A stretch of DNA of 64,000 bases, taken from Erythrobacter ramosus. Its GTDB lineage: Bacteria; Pseudomonadota; Alphaproteobacteria; Sphingomonadales; Sphingomonadaceae. The stretch is from contig NZ_WTYB01000001.1 in NCBI RefSeq assembly GCF_009828055.1, positions 1 through 64,000 of the forward strand, in the 5' to 3' direction. A program made the position numbers and the translations under genes. The notes under the pieces are model-generated. The model ran no database searches. It had not been told where the DNA came from and saw only the letters and a list, made by a program, of their open reading frames with translations. Position 1 is the stretch's first letter; the number at the start of each line of letters is the position of its first letter. This document shows positions 43,132 to 52,122 of this stretch, piece by piece.

Positions 43132-43154
43132 TTGAAAGGTGGTTCAACTTTCAA
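43132..43154. promoter_or_regulatory. Inverted repeat 2 between tetR and TonB receptor genes
   Basis: TTGAAAG-N9-CTTTCAA (perfect 7+9+7) overlaps a second pair TTGAA-N6-TTCAA. It begins 5 bases after repeat 1 and lies 43 bp upstream of the receptor start, where a promoter would be blocked by a bound repressor. Confidence 0.55.
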
Positions 43155-43196
43155 TATTGCTATCAGCATAAGAGGGCCAGGAGAGGAAACATCTCG

Positions 43197-45524
43197 ATGA
43201 ACATTAATCTTTGCGCGCGTGCTTTGCTGCTTGCCGGATGCGCTGGAGTCGCCACTTTCGCCGCGCCGCTCGCCGCGCAAGACAGCGCTGCGGATATAGC
43301 CGCCGAAGCCGCAGCAGCAGCTGAAGAAGACAACACGATCTACGTCACGGCCCGTCGCCGCGAAGAACGCCTGATCGACGTGCCGCTGTCCGTCACCGCG
43401 CTGTCGGGCGATGATCTGGTCAAGCAGGGCGTGCAGGATCTCACGCAAATCGCCCAGCAAGTGCCCAACATCACGCTCGAAGTCAGCCGCGGGACCAACA
43501 CCACGCTCACCGCCTTCATCCGCGGCGTCGGCCAGCAAGATCCGGTCGCCGGGTTCGAAGCGGGCGTCGGGCTCTATGTCGATGACGTCTACCTCAACCG
43601 GCCGCAGGCCGCCGTGCTCGATATCTATGATGTCGAGCGTATCGAAGTGCTGCGCGGGCCGCAGGGCACGCTCTATGGCCGCAATACCATCGGCGGCGCG
43701 ATCAAGTATGTGACGGCGGAACTACCCGACGAAACCAGCGTGAAGATCCGCGGTACCTATGGATCCTATGATCAGGCCGACCTGATCGTTACCGCCTCGA
43801 CCCCGATCACCAGCAACCTCAAAATCGGCGCCAGCGGCGCAAGGCTTTCGCGCGGCGGTTTTGGCGACAATCTGACGCTCGGAACCGAAAACTACAACAA
43901 GGACGTCTGGGCCGCACGCGGCACGATTGAATTCGACAATGGGCCGGTGTTCGTCCGTCTGTCGGGCGATTACGTCAAGGACAGCTCCGAAGCGCGCCAA
44001 GGCCACCGCTTCATCCCCGGCCTGCGCAGCGGCGCTCCCGTGCTGGACGACGTGTTCGACACCCGCGCCGGGCTCAACATCGTCGATCAGGAAGTCGAGG
44101 CTTATGGCGGGGCGCTGAACGTCGCGATCGAACTCAGCGACACGCTGACCTTCAAGTCGATCACCGGCTACCGCGAGGACAAATCGACCACCCCGATCGA
44201 CTTCGACAGCCTTGCCGCCGTCGATCTCGACGTGCCGGCGATCTACAACAATGATCAGCTGAGCCAGGAATTCCAGCTGCTTTATGAAAGCGACAGCCTG
44301 TCAGGCGTCGTGGGCTTCTACTACCTTGATGCCAACGCCTTCACCGCGTTCGATGTGGCGCTGTTCACCACCCTCAACGGATTGACGGCGCAGACGCTGG
44401 GCGATGTGAACACCAAGACCTGGTCGGTCTTCGGCGACTTCACCTATGACCTCAGCGACACGATCAGCGTCTCGGTCGGCGGGCGTTACACCAATGACAA
44501 GCGCACCAGCACGGTGCTGAGGACCACCTTCCTCGGCGGGTTCTCCAACCTGTTCGGGGGTACCGGCGTTGCCGCAGCGGTCACCAGCAACTTCAACGGC
44601 AGCGCGACCTTCAAGGACTTCAACCCGCGCGCGTCGATCAGCTGGCAGCCGAATGCCGACAACAATGTCTATTTCAGCTATTCGCAGGGCTTCAAGGGCG
44701 GCGGTTTCGACCCGCGCGGCCAGACCACGGCCTGCCGCAATCCGCGCGGCGGAGCCTGCACTGCGGACGAGGTGTTCGATTTCCTCGCCTTCGATCCGGA
44801 AACGGTCGACAGCTTCGAACTGGGCTGGAAGGCCTCGCTTCTCGACAACCGATTGAACATTAGCCTGGCGGGCTTCCTTGCGCAGTACAAGGACGTCCAG
44901 ATCCCCGGCTCGGTTGGCTTCGATGGCAATAATGACGGGGTGAACGAAAGCTTCATCGGAATCACCTCGAACGCGGCGAGCGCAGACGTCAACGGGATCG
45001 AATTTGAAGGCAACGCGCTGGTCGGGGAAGACTTCGCGGGCGAAGGCAGCCGCTTCAGCGTCAACTGGTCGCTCGGTGTACTTGATGCCAAGTTCAACAC
45101 CTTCATCGACGCCTTTGGCCGCGACGTAGCGGATCAGCGCGTGTTCCAGAACACGCCGGACATCACTGCACACATGGGCTTCAACATGGGTGTGCCGCTG
45201 GCAGGCGGGATGATGGATTTCATTGGCCTCGCCTCGCTAAGGTCGGATGCGAGCCAGTTTGAAGTGCCCAACCCGTTCCTCGATCAGGACGGTTTCGTGC
45301 TGGTCGATGCGAGCATCATCTACACCTCGGACAGCGGGCTCTACTCGATCGGGGTCCACGGCAAGAACCTGTTCGACAAGGAATATATCGTCGCCGGTTA
45401 CAACTTCGTCGCTGGCGGGGTTGGCGGTGCGCCGTTCATCCCGACGCTGGGCCGTGAAGGTACGCTGACCGGCTTCTACGGCGATCCGCGCCGCGTGTTC
45501 GTCACGGCGCAGGTCAACTTCTGA
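43197..45524 (+). CDS. TonB-dependent receptor
   Basis: A 775-residue outer-membrane receptor of the large sphingomonad group: signal peptide (to about 26, AAPLAAQD), an N-terminal segment with IYVTARRREERLIDVPLSVT, plug motif VERIEVLRGPQGTLYGRNTI and a barrel ending RRVFVTAQVNF. ATG 43197 follows AGGAGAGG and starts the signal peptide. The ligand is unknown; receptors of this type import varied carbon or metal compounds. A divergent TetR gene and two palindromes suggest ligand-controlled expression. Confidence 0.9.
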   Translation: MNINLCARALLLAGCAGVATFAAPLAAQDSAADIAAEAAAAAEEDNTIYVTARRREERLIDVPLSVTALSGDDLVKQGVQDLTQIAQQVPNITLEVSRGTNTTLTAFIRGVGQQDPVAGFEAGVGLYVDDVYLNRPQAAVLDIYDVERIEVLRGPQGTLYGRNTIGGAIKYVTAELPDETSVKIRGTYGSYDQADLIVTASTPITSNLKIGASGARLSRGGFGDNLTLGTENYNKDVWAARGTIEFDNGPVFVRLSGDYVKDSSEARQGHRFIPGLRSGAPVLDDVFDTRAGLNIVDQEVEAYGGALNVAIELSDTLTFKSITGYREDKSTTPIDFDSLAAVDLDVPAIYNNDQLSQEFQLLYESDSLSGVVGFYYLDANAFTAFDVALFTTLNGLTAQTLGDVNTKTWSVFGDFTYDLSDTISVSVGGRYTNDKRTSTVLRTTFLGGFSNLFGGTGVAAAVTSNFNGSATFKDFNPRASISWQPNADNNVYFSYSQGFKGGGFDPRGQTTACRNPRGGACTADEVFDFLAFDPETVDSFELGWKASLLDNRLNISLAGFLAQYKDVQIPGSVGFDGNNDGVNESFIGITSNAASADVNGIEFEGNALVGEDFAGEGSRFSVNWSLGVLDAKFNTFIDAFGRDVADQRVFQNTPDITAHMGFNMGVPLAGGMMDFIGLASLRSDASQFEVPNPFLDQDGFVLVDASIIYTSDSGLYSIGVHGKNLFDKEYIVAGYNFVAGGVGGAPFIPTLGREGTLTGFYGDPRRVFVTAQVNF

Positions 45525-45539
45525 ACGCTCTTTCCCCAG

Positions 45540-45573
45540 GGGGCGGCGGCCTCTGAATTGCCACCGCCGCCCC
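45540..45573 (+). terminator. Possible terminator after the TonB receptor
   Basis: GGGGCGGCGG pairs with CCGCCGCCCC (10 bp, 14-base loop), followed by TTACTCCATTA. The T-run is weak. It separates the receptor from the convergent small gene. Confidence 0.45.
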
Positions 45574-45589
45574 TTACTCCATTACTGGG

Positions 45590-45829
45590 TTACTGCTGGA
45601 CGGGAGCAGTCGGCGGGGTGGGCTTGGTGGCCTGCTCCGCCGTATTCTTGTCCATGATGCGCTTAGCGACATAGCCGCCGACACCCAGCGCCACCATCGC
45701 GGGCAAGCTGACTCGCGAGATGATGAAGGGAACGGCGGTCGCCAGCACGACGCCAGTTGCCCCGCCTGCTGCCGGATGCTTCTTTGCGACGCTTGCGCCA
45801 ATCGCGGCGCCGATGAGTTTACGGATCAT
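45590..45829 (-). CDS. Small hydrophobic protein of unknown function
   Basis: A 79-residue protein (MIRKLIGAAIGASVAKKHPA...GVVLATAVPFIISRVSLPAM...VAKRIMDKN) with one or two hydrophobic stretches, probably membrane-associated. ATG 45829 is chosen because AGGAGG lies 9 bases upstream. No family is recognised. It is divergent from serS, with 100 bp between. Confidence 0.6.
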   Translation of the reverse strand: MIRKLIGAAIGASVAKKHPAAGGATGVVLATAVPFIISRVSLPAMVALGVGGYVAKRIMDKNTAEQATKPTPPTAPVQQ

Positions 45830-45929
45830 TTTGCGATACCTCCTGCGCAATCAACCCTCCGAAGCACAGGGATGTTCCATGGCGATTGCGGCTTTTCTTG
45901 GGCTTCCCAAGCGGGCATAGCGCCACGCC

Positions 45930-47207
45930 ATGCACGACATCCGCTTTATCCGAGACAATCCCGAAGCTTTTGACGCAGGCCTCTCCCGGCGCGGGCTGGC
46001 CTCGCTCGCCGCGCATCTGATTGCGCTGGACGAAGAGCGCCGCGCGGCGACCACGTCCGTGCAGGTCGCGCAGAGCCGTCGCAACGAGGCGTCCAAGCTG
46101 ATCGGCGCGGCGATGGCGAAGGGGGACAAGGACGGGGCCGAAGCGATCAAGGCCGAGGTTGCGGCGCTCAAGGATCAGATGCCCGCATTGGAAGCCCGCG
46201 CCGATGAACTGGCGACGAAGCTGAAAGAGGCGCTGGAGATCATCCCCAACCTCCCCGGCGCGGACGTGCCTGACGGCGGCGGCGAGGAAGACAATGTCGA
46301 GGTCTCGCGCTGGGGCGATGCGCGGGTGTTCGACTTCACGCCCAAGGAACACGCCGACATCGCGCCTGCACTCGGCATGGATTTCGAAACCGGCACCCGG
46401 CTGTCAGGCGCGCGCTTCACTTTCCTGCGCGGCGGCATGGCGCGGCTGCACCGGGCGCTCGGACAGTTCATGCTGGATGTGCAGACCGGCGAGCATGGTT
46501 ACGCGGAGTGCAACCCGCCGGTGCTGGTGGGCGACGATGCCATGTATGGGACCGACAAGCTGCCGAAGTTTGCCGAGGACAGCTTCAACACCACCAACGG
46601 CCGTTGGCTCATCCCCACCAGCGAAGTCAGCCTCACCGCCAGCGTCATGGGCGAGTTGCTCGACGAGGCCGCACTCCCGATGCGGCTCACCGCGCTCACC
46701 CTGTGCTTCCGCTCCGAAGCAGGTGCGGCGGGGCGCGATACGCGGGGGTTCATCCGCCAGCACCAGTTCGAGAAATGCGAGCTCGTCAGCATCGTGCGGC
46801 CTGAAGACAGCGAGGCCGAACACCAGCGCATGGTCCGTGCGGCGGAAACGATCCTCGAACGGCTGAACCTCCCCTATCGCAAGCTGCTGCTGTGCACCGG
46901 CGACATGGGCTTCGGCGCGCGTAAGACCTACGACCTCGAAGTCTGGCTTCCCGGCCAAGGCGCGTTCCGCGAGATCAGCTCGTGTTCGAACACCGGCGAC
47001 TTCCAAGCGCGCCGCATGAGCACCCGCTACCGCGTCGCGGGCGAGAGGCGCACCGAGTTCGTCCACACCCTCAACGGCTCGGGCCTCGCGGTCGGGCGCA
47101 CGCTGGTCGCGGTCATCGAGAATTATCAGAACGCCGACGGCTCGGTGACCGTGCCCGAGGCGCTCAGGCCCTATATGGGCGGCGTCCAAGTCATCTCGCC
47201 TAACTGA
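45930..47207 (+). CDS. serS: Seryl-tRNA synthetase
   Basis: A 425-residue class II synthetase that charges tRNA-Ser. An N-terminal coiled-coil arm (about 30-110) contacts the tRNA. Class II motifs are visible: motif 2 [27 protein letters not shown] and motif 3 [16 protein letters not shown]. The length is standard. A REP-like repeat and surE follow. Confidence 0.97.
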   Translation: MHDIRFIRDNPEAFDAGLSRRGLASLAAHLIALDEERRAATTSVQVAQSRRNEASKLIGAAMAKGDKDGAEAIKAEVAALKDQMPALEARADELATKLKEALEIIPNLPGADVPDGGGEEDNVEVSRWGDARVFDFTPKEHADIAPALGMDFETGTRLSGARFTFLRGGMARLHRALGQFMLDVQTGEHGYAECNPPVLVGDDAMYGTDKLPKFAEDSFNTTNGRWLIPTSEVSLTASVMGELLDEAALPMRLTALTLCFRSEAGAAGRDTRGFIRQHQFEKCELVSIVRPEDSEAEHQRMVRAAETILERLNLPYRKLLLCTGDMGFGARKTYDLEVWLPGQGAFREISSCSNTGDFQARRMSTRYRVAGERRTEFVHTLNGSGLAVGRTLVAVIENYQNADGSVTVPEALRPYMGGVQVISPN

Positions 47208-47216
47208 CCCACCTCG

Positions 47217-47308
47217 TCACCCTGAACTTGTTTCAGGGTCCATGGTGCCCCAAACACTGCACAGCGACTGGCAGACACATGGATGCTGAAACAAGTTCAG
47301 CATGACAA
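47217..47308. repeat. REP-like inverted repeat between serS and surE
   Basis: CCCTGAACTTGTTTCAGGG on one side and GCTGAAACAAGTTCAGC on the other are arms of an imperfect inverted pair about 40 bases apart. It is unrelated in sequence to the CCCGGG-core repeats. It ends 15 bases before the start codon of surE. Confidence 0.7.
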
Positions 47309-47323
47309 GATTGGAGAAGATCT

Positions 47324-48088
47324 CTGAGAATCCTCCTCACCAATGACGACGGCATCCACGCCCCCGGCCTTAAGGTGCTGGAAGAAATCGCGCGCCAGTT
47401 CTCCGATGATATCTGGATCTGCGCCCCGTCCGAAGAACAGTCCGGCGCGGGCCATTCGCTCACGCTGACGCGGCCCGTGCGGCTGAACAAGCTGGACGAG
47501 CGGCGCTTTTCGGTGACCGGCACACCGACTGATTCTGTGATGATGGCGCTACGCACCGTCATGCCCGATGCGCCCGATATCATCCTTTCGGGCGTCAACC
47601 GCGGCGCGAACCTCGCGGACGACATCACCTATTCCGGCACCGTCTCCGCCGCGATCGAGGGCGCCTTGGCGGGCATCCGCTCGATTGCGTTCAGTCAGGT
47701 CTATGCCCGCGAAGGCATGGGCGATGACGTGCCGTTCGGCGCCGCGCGCGAGTGGGGCGCCAAGGTGCTCAGGCCCCTGATCGACGCACCGATGGCCGAC
47801 CGCACGCTGATCAACGTCAACTTCCCGGCCCGCGCGCCCGAGGACGTGAAGGGCATCCGCGTCGTGCGCCAAGGCTTCCATGATTACGCCCGCGGCACCA
47901 TCGTCGAAGGGCGCGATCCGCGCGGCTATCGCTATTTCTGGTTCGGGCTCGACCAGATCGAGCACACATTGGATCACGGCACCGACCTTGAAGCGATCGA
48001 GGACGGCTACATTGCGGTCACGCCCTTGCAGCTCGACCTGACGCACTATTCGACCATCGGCATTCTGGCCGAACGGTTCGGCGGCTGA
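47324..48088 (+). CDS. surE: 5'/3'-nucleotidase SurE
   Basis: A metal-dependent nucleotidase, 254 residues if translation begins at CTG 47324. The N-terminal catalytic motif LLTNDDGIHAPGL starts three residues later, so a shorter start (GTG 47375) would delete the metal-binding Asp pair. No ATG, GTG or TTG lies in frame between that CTG and the TGA at 47303; GGAG lies 7 bases before the CTG. The later SGVNRGANLADDITYSGTVSAA motif is intact. Its end overlaps the K+ channel start by TGATG. Confidence 0.88.
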   Translation: MRILLTNDDGIHAPGLKVLEEIARQFSDDIWICAPSEEQSGAGHSLTLTRPVRLNKLDERRFSVTGTPTDSVMMALRTVMPDAPDIILSGVNRGANLADDITYSGTVSAAIEGALAGIRSIAFSQVYAREGMGDDVPFGAAREWGAKVLRPLIDAPMADRTLINVNFPARAPEDVKGIRVVRQGFHDYARGTIVEGRDPRGYRYFWFGLDQIEHTLDHGTDLEAIEDGYIAVTPLQLDLTHYSTIGILAERFGG

Positions 48089-49158
48089 TGGCTGAGGCGC
48101 CCAGCCGCAATCCGTTCAAGCGCAAGGCGCTGCTGGCCGACCAGTTCCGGCCGCTCCGCCGTCAGGTTCGGATCCCGGTGTGGGGCGATCTCGGTATCCG
48201 CACGGGACTGGCCTTCGGGCTGATTGCGTTGGTGGTGGCCATCCACTGGTTCGACCGCGACGGGCTCAAGGACAATCACGACAACGTCATCAGTTTCCTC
48301 GACGTCGTCTATTTCACCATGATCAGCATCACCACCACGGGCTTTGGCGACATCGCCCCGATTTCCGACCGCGCGCGGCTGATCGAGGCGGTGATTGTCA
48401 CCCCCGTTCGCATCGCGGTCCTGTTCATCTTCGTGGGCGCCGCCTACGATTTCGTCATCAAGCGCAGCTGGGAGAAGTTTCGCATGGCCCGCATCCAGGA
48501 ACAGCTCACCGATCACGTGGTGGTGCTGGGCTTCGGCGTCTCCGGCTCGCAGAGCGTCGGCGAGCTGATCGAGCGCGGGGTCGATCCGCGCTGCATCGTG
48601 GTGATCGACCCGTCCGAAGAACGCCTGGCCGAAGCGGAGAAGCTCGGCGTCAACGTCATGGCCGCCGATGCCACCCGTGACGAGACGTTGAAGTCCGTCC
48701 GCATTGCCGAAGCGCAAAGCGTGCTGGTCAGCGCCGGGCGTGACGATACCTCGATCCTGATGGTGCTGACCGTGCGCCACCTCGCCCCCAAAGTGCCGAT
48801 CAGCGTTGTGGTGCGCGCCGAGGATAATGAATTGCTCGCACGGCAGGCGGGCGCGAACAATGTCATCAATCCGGTGCGCTTTACCGGCCTGCTGCTGGCC
48901 GGCAGCGTCAAGGGCGCGCATATCGCCGATTACCTCGCCGATCTCGCGAGTGTTGGCGGGCGGGTGCAGCTGGTCGAGCGCGAGGTGACCGAGGCGGAAT
49001 GCGGCAAGTCGATCAAGCAGCTGGAGAGCGGCGGCACGGGCCTGCGCGTCTACCGCAACGGTCGCGCGATCGGGTTCTGGGAAGACGAATGCCAGATGCT
49101 CCAGCCCGGCGACGTGGTGGTGGAAATCGTCCCCACCGCCGGGAGCGAGAGTGGTTGA
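48088..49158 (+). CDS. Two-helix K+ channel with RCK domain
   Basis: A 356-residue potassium channel subunit: two membrane helices (about 38-55 and 95-122) around the pore, with selectivity filter TTTGFGD at residues 82-88. A cytoplasmic TrkA_N/RCK domain (about 140-255: DHVVVLGFGVSGSQSVGELI) and a TrkA_C-like end follow. Such channels are gated by ligands or nucleotide on the RCK domain. The GFG rather than GYG filter is common in bacterial members. Coupled to surE by a 1-base overlap. Confidence 0.87.
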   Translation: MAEAPSRNPFKRKALLADQFRPLRRQVRIPVWGDLGIRTGLAFGLIALVVAIHWFDRDGLKDNHDNVISFLDVVYFTMISITTTGFGDIAPISDRARLIEAVIVTPVRIAVLFIFVGAAYDFVIKRSWEKFRMARIQEQLTDHVVVLGFGVSGSQSVGELIERGVDPRCIVVIDPSEERLAEAEKLGVNVMAADATRDETLKSVRIAEAQSVLVSAGRDDTSILMVLTVRHLAPKVPISVVVRAEDNELLARQAGANNVINPVRFTGLLLAGSVKGAHIADYLADLASVGGRVQLVEREVTEAECGKSIKQLESGGTGLRVYRNGRAIGFWEDECQMLQPGDVVVEIVPTAGSESG

Positions 49159-49259
49159 TTTCCTGATGGGGCCGCTTTGCCCATGTTTGAGAAAAAAGCT
49201 GCCGTTCGGCTGACGACCCTAATCGGACATCAGTGAGGGACTGTACGCCCCGACAATTG

Positions 49260-50603
49260 TCAGCCCCCAGGTGGAAGTTCAGTGATGGCCGCAGGCGCGC
49301 TTTTGCGAGTGTGCGCGAGCAGCAGATAACCAGCTGAAAGACCGGCAACCAGTACCAGTCCCACCAGCGAATAAAACGGGTCCTGCGCCACGAACACCGC
49401 GAGCAGGAGCAGATCGAACCCCAACACCAGATATCCGGTAAGTGGAAAGAACGGCATCGCAAAGGGACGCAGCATATCGGGCTCGGACCGGCGCAGCTTG
49501 ATCGCGGCCAGTGCCACCAGCACGAACACGCCCTGCGCCAAGGCGACCGACGTCGCGATGAGCGCGATATAGGCATCTGACCACAGGAACGTCATGGAAG
49601 CGATGGTTGCGAGGCCTAAGGCTCGCAGCGGCGTGCCGCGCCCGGAAACATGCGCAAACCACTGCGGCAATATTCCCTCGCGGGCGGTTGCGAAGACTAC
49701 GCGGCTTGAGGTCATCAGTCCGAGGTTGGTAATGGCCCCGACCGAGAATACCCCGAAGAGCGTGAACACCATGTCTCCGTTCGAGCCAAGCAAGCCCCGA
49801 GCCGCATCGGCTGCGGCGAAGTCCGAGCGCGCGAGCTCTGCCGGCGAGAGCGCATACAGCAACGCGAGATTGACCGCCAAGTAAAGCGCGGCAATTCCGA
49901 GGATGCCGCCGAACAGTGCGCGCGGGATGGCCCGTCCAGGATCGGCGATATCTTCGCCGTAATTCACCACGTCGCCCCACCCCGAGTACGCAGAGAAGAT
50001 GACCAGCAGCGCTGCGCCGAAGCCGTACCATCCGGCGTTAACAGCTGGCAGTACGGTGTCGGATGAGGGAGCTCCGGGCTGAGCGAACAGCGCAATGACG
50101 AGAGCGATCAGCACCAGCCCTTTAAGACTGCTCAGCGCCACCTGGATTGCGCCGCTGACGCGGGTGCCAATAGCGTTGGAGACAAAGAACAGCACCAGCA
50201 GAATGGTCGCGACAGTTCCGGTGCCGAGTTCCATGCCCACTCCGAGGCGCGCGAGAAACTCCGCGGTGACGTAGGCCAGAAGTGCGACGGAAGACAGGTT
50301 CATCAGGACGAGCGTGAACGCGGTCACAACCACCATGCGCCGGCCGAATGCGCGTTCGGCAAAGGCGATCGGTCCGCCCGCTTGTGGGATCGCTGCGCCG
50401 AGTTCAGCATAGGGGAGTGCAGCAAGCATCGCGAGCGCGGCACCTACTACCCAAAGTCCGATCAAAACTGTCGGAGACCCACTGGACTGCGCGACGACCC
50501 CGGGCGAACGCAGAATTCCCTGCCCAACTACGCTGCCCACGACCGCGGCAAGCCCGAACGCGAGCCCGAGTACGCGCACCAAGTGGTCTGTTCGAGATTT
50601 CAT
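49260..50603 (-). CDS. APC-family amino acid permease
   Basis: A 447-residue transporter with about 12 membrane helices and the APC helix-1 pattern GLAFGLAAVVGSVVGQGILRSPGV. The substrate is probably an amino acid but cannot be read from the sequence. It stands alone; the 215 bp upstream (50604-50818) show no gene that I can support. Confidence 0.85.
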   Translation of the reverse strand: MKSRTDHLVRVLGLAFGLAAVVGSVVGQGILRSPGVVAQSSGSPTVLIGLWVVGAALAMLAALPYAELGAAIPQAGGPIAFAERAFGRRMVVVTAFTLVLMNLSSVALLAYVTAEFLARLGVGMELGTGTVATILLVLFFVSNAIGTRVSGAIQVALSSLKGLVLIALVIALFAQPGAPSSDTVLPAVNAGWYGFGAALLVIFSAYSGWGDVVNYGEDIADPGRAIPRALFGGILGIAALYLAVNLALLYALSPAELARSDFAAADAARGLLGSNGDMVFTLFGVFSVGAITNLGLMTSSRVVFATAREGILPQWFAHVSGRGTPLRALGLATIASMTFLWSDAYIALIATSVALAQGVFVLVALAAIKLRRSEPDMLRPFAMPFFPLTGYLVLGFDLLLLAVFVAQDPFYSLVGLVLVAGLSAGYLLLAHTRKSAPAAITELPPGG

Positions 50604-50818
50604 TGTTGCTTCCCCCCGGAGCGCGGCCAGAGCGAAGTGTGCGCGGCTAGCTATGCATTAGCAAGCGATTGCGTCGCACGCGCCCGAATGCCAACCGGCA
50701 CTGCTCCAACTCTTCTCGGTCGGCTCGTCAGAACCGCCATTCCAACGTCCACCCAGCGTCGGCCGTTCGCCTCCGCCGCGGCGTTCGCCAAAAGCGGCCA
50801 TCCATCGCCTCAATGACC

Positions 50819-51220
50819 TCATCCCCGAAACCACACGAACACGCCGCCCATCGCCGCCATGCCGGTGAGGAAATGCCCGGCATCAATCAGGAAAAGCGCC
50901 AAGGGCTTGCGCTGATGCAGGTAGTTGATCCCGATTGCCGGGATCATCACGCCCACTGCAAAACCGACCGCCATCATCATCACCACAAAGGCAGGCGGAT
51001 CGGTGCGGACCAGCAGGTGCCACAGCACCATCGCGATCAGCATCTCGAAAGCGAAGGTCAGCGCGAAGATCACGCCCATATTGCCGCTGCGCAGCTGCGT
51101 GTTCGAAAGCCCCGCCGCGCGCTGCCACGGCTTGGCGAAGATCACGCCGTACCACAGAGCGCCCACGGCAAAACACGCCGCCGATCCGGCCAGCACCGGC
51201 CATAGGGCAAAATCACTCAT
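50819..51220 (-). CDS. DUF1761 membrane protein
   Basis: A 133-residue protein with four membrane helices and the DUF1761 pattern ALWYGVIFAKPWQRAAGL near the start. The function is unknown. It overlaps the next upstream gene by 4 bp, so the two are translationally coupled. Confidence 0.8.
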   Translation of the reverse strand: MSDFALWPVLAGSAACFAVGALWYGVIFAKPWQRAAGLSNTQLRSGNMGVIFALTFAFEMLIAMVLWHLLVRTDPPAFVVMMMAVGFAVGVMIPAIGINYLHQRKPLALFLIDAGHFLTGMAAMGGVFVWFRG

Positions 51221-51738
51221 CTTTGATCTCCTTCGGCCTCAGGCCATTCGAGTTCCAGCGTCGCATTAACGGCAACGTCCCGCCAGTCGCTCAGAAAGGC
51301 ATCAAGGGCGGCGCGGATGTCGCCCAGCTTGTCTGGCACACCGGCGGGCGGCGGCACTAGCGAGGTCGCCCAGGCCGGCTCCGCCATGGCCATGATTGCC
51401 GCGTCATCCGCCCCGCCACTCCAACTGGCGGCCTCGAAGCATTCGACCAGCCGCTCGGCCTGGATGAGTTCGACGATCTCCGGATCGGGCACGGCTGCGC
51501 GCGCGGCGCTGGCATGACCGCCTGCAAGGGCCATCGCCTGCACGGTTTCCGGCTCCATCCCGCGCGCAACCAGACCCCAGAAGCCAGCCTGCATCCCGAG
51601 GCCGCGCTCAACGAAGAAGTGGAAGGCATCGTGCGGATAGGGGCCCTTCTTGGTGAAGGCGAAGCGCGTGCGCGAACCGTCGGCCCGCGTTACCGCGACA
51701 TGATCCTGCGTCGTCCCTTTGGTGATCGCGATGCGCAT
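51217..51738 (-). CDS. Conserved hypothetical protein
   Basis: A 173-residue soluble protein (MRIAITKGTTQDHVAVTRADGS...) with no signal peptide, membrane segment or recognised motif. Its 4-bp overlap with the DUF1761 gene and normal codon use support a real gene. The N-terminal 60 residues read like a small beta-rich domain; the rest is helical. No function is proposed. Confidence 0.65.
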   Translation of the reverse strand: MRIAITKGTTQDHVAVTRADGSRTRFAFTKKGPYPHDAFHFFVERGLGMQAGFWGLVARGMEPETVQAMALAGGHASAARAAVPDPEIVELIQAERLVECFEAASWSGGADDAAIMAMAEPAWATSLVPPPAGVPDKLGDIRAALDAFLSDWRDVAVNATLELEWPEAEGDQR

Positions 51739-51786
51739 GGGGGGCCTGTAACCTAGTTCGCGGCCCGCGTGTAGGGCGCCCGCGCG

Positions 51787-52026
51787 CTAGATCACATAAG
51801 CGAATTCCTCGGCCTCAGGCGAAGGCTTCCGGCCGCGCATCTCGGCGTCGAGCTGTACGACGGTGCGGCTCGCGGTCTTGACGAACAGGCCCGGAACCAC
51901 CGCGTGGACCATGCAAGCCAGCCCGCCGACCACCATGCGACAGCCGAAGCTGAGCGCCGTGCGGGCGTGCTGGCCATAGGTTTCGCCAATGGCGCGCGGG
52001 TGTTCGGTGAAGAGCTTGACGATCAT
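51787..52026 (-). CDS. DUF6356 family small membrane protein
   Basis: A 79-residue protein (LFTEHPRAIGETYGQHARTALSFG...GLACMVHAVVPGLFVKTASRT) matching the DUF6356 family of alphaproteobacteria. One or two hydrophobic segments are present. The function is unknown. It is divergent from rimO, with 96 bp between. Confidence 0.75.
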   Translation of the reverse strand: MIVKLFTEHPRAIGETYGQHARTALSFGCRMVVGGLACMVHAVVPGLFVKTASRTVVQLDAEMRGRKPSPEAEEFAYVI

Positions 52027-52122
52027 GGCTCCCCAGATGCCCGAGGCGCGGCCCGGCGGTCAACCCCGCGTAGCGAGGATATTCTGGCGCAAAGCCCGTA
52101 CACAGTGTAGGGGCGCGCCGCT

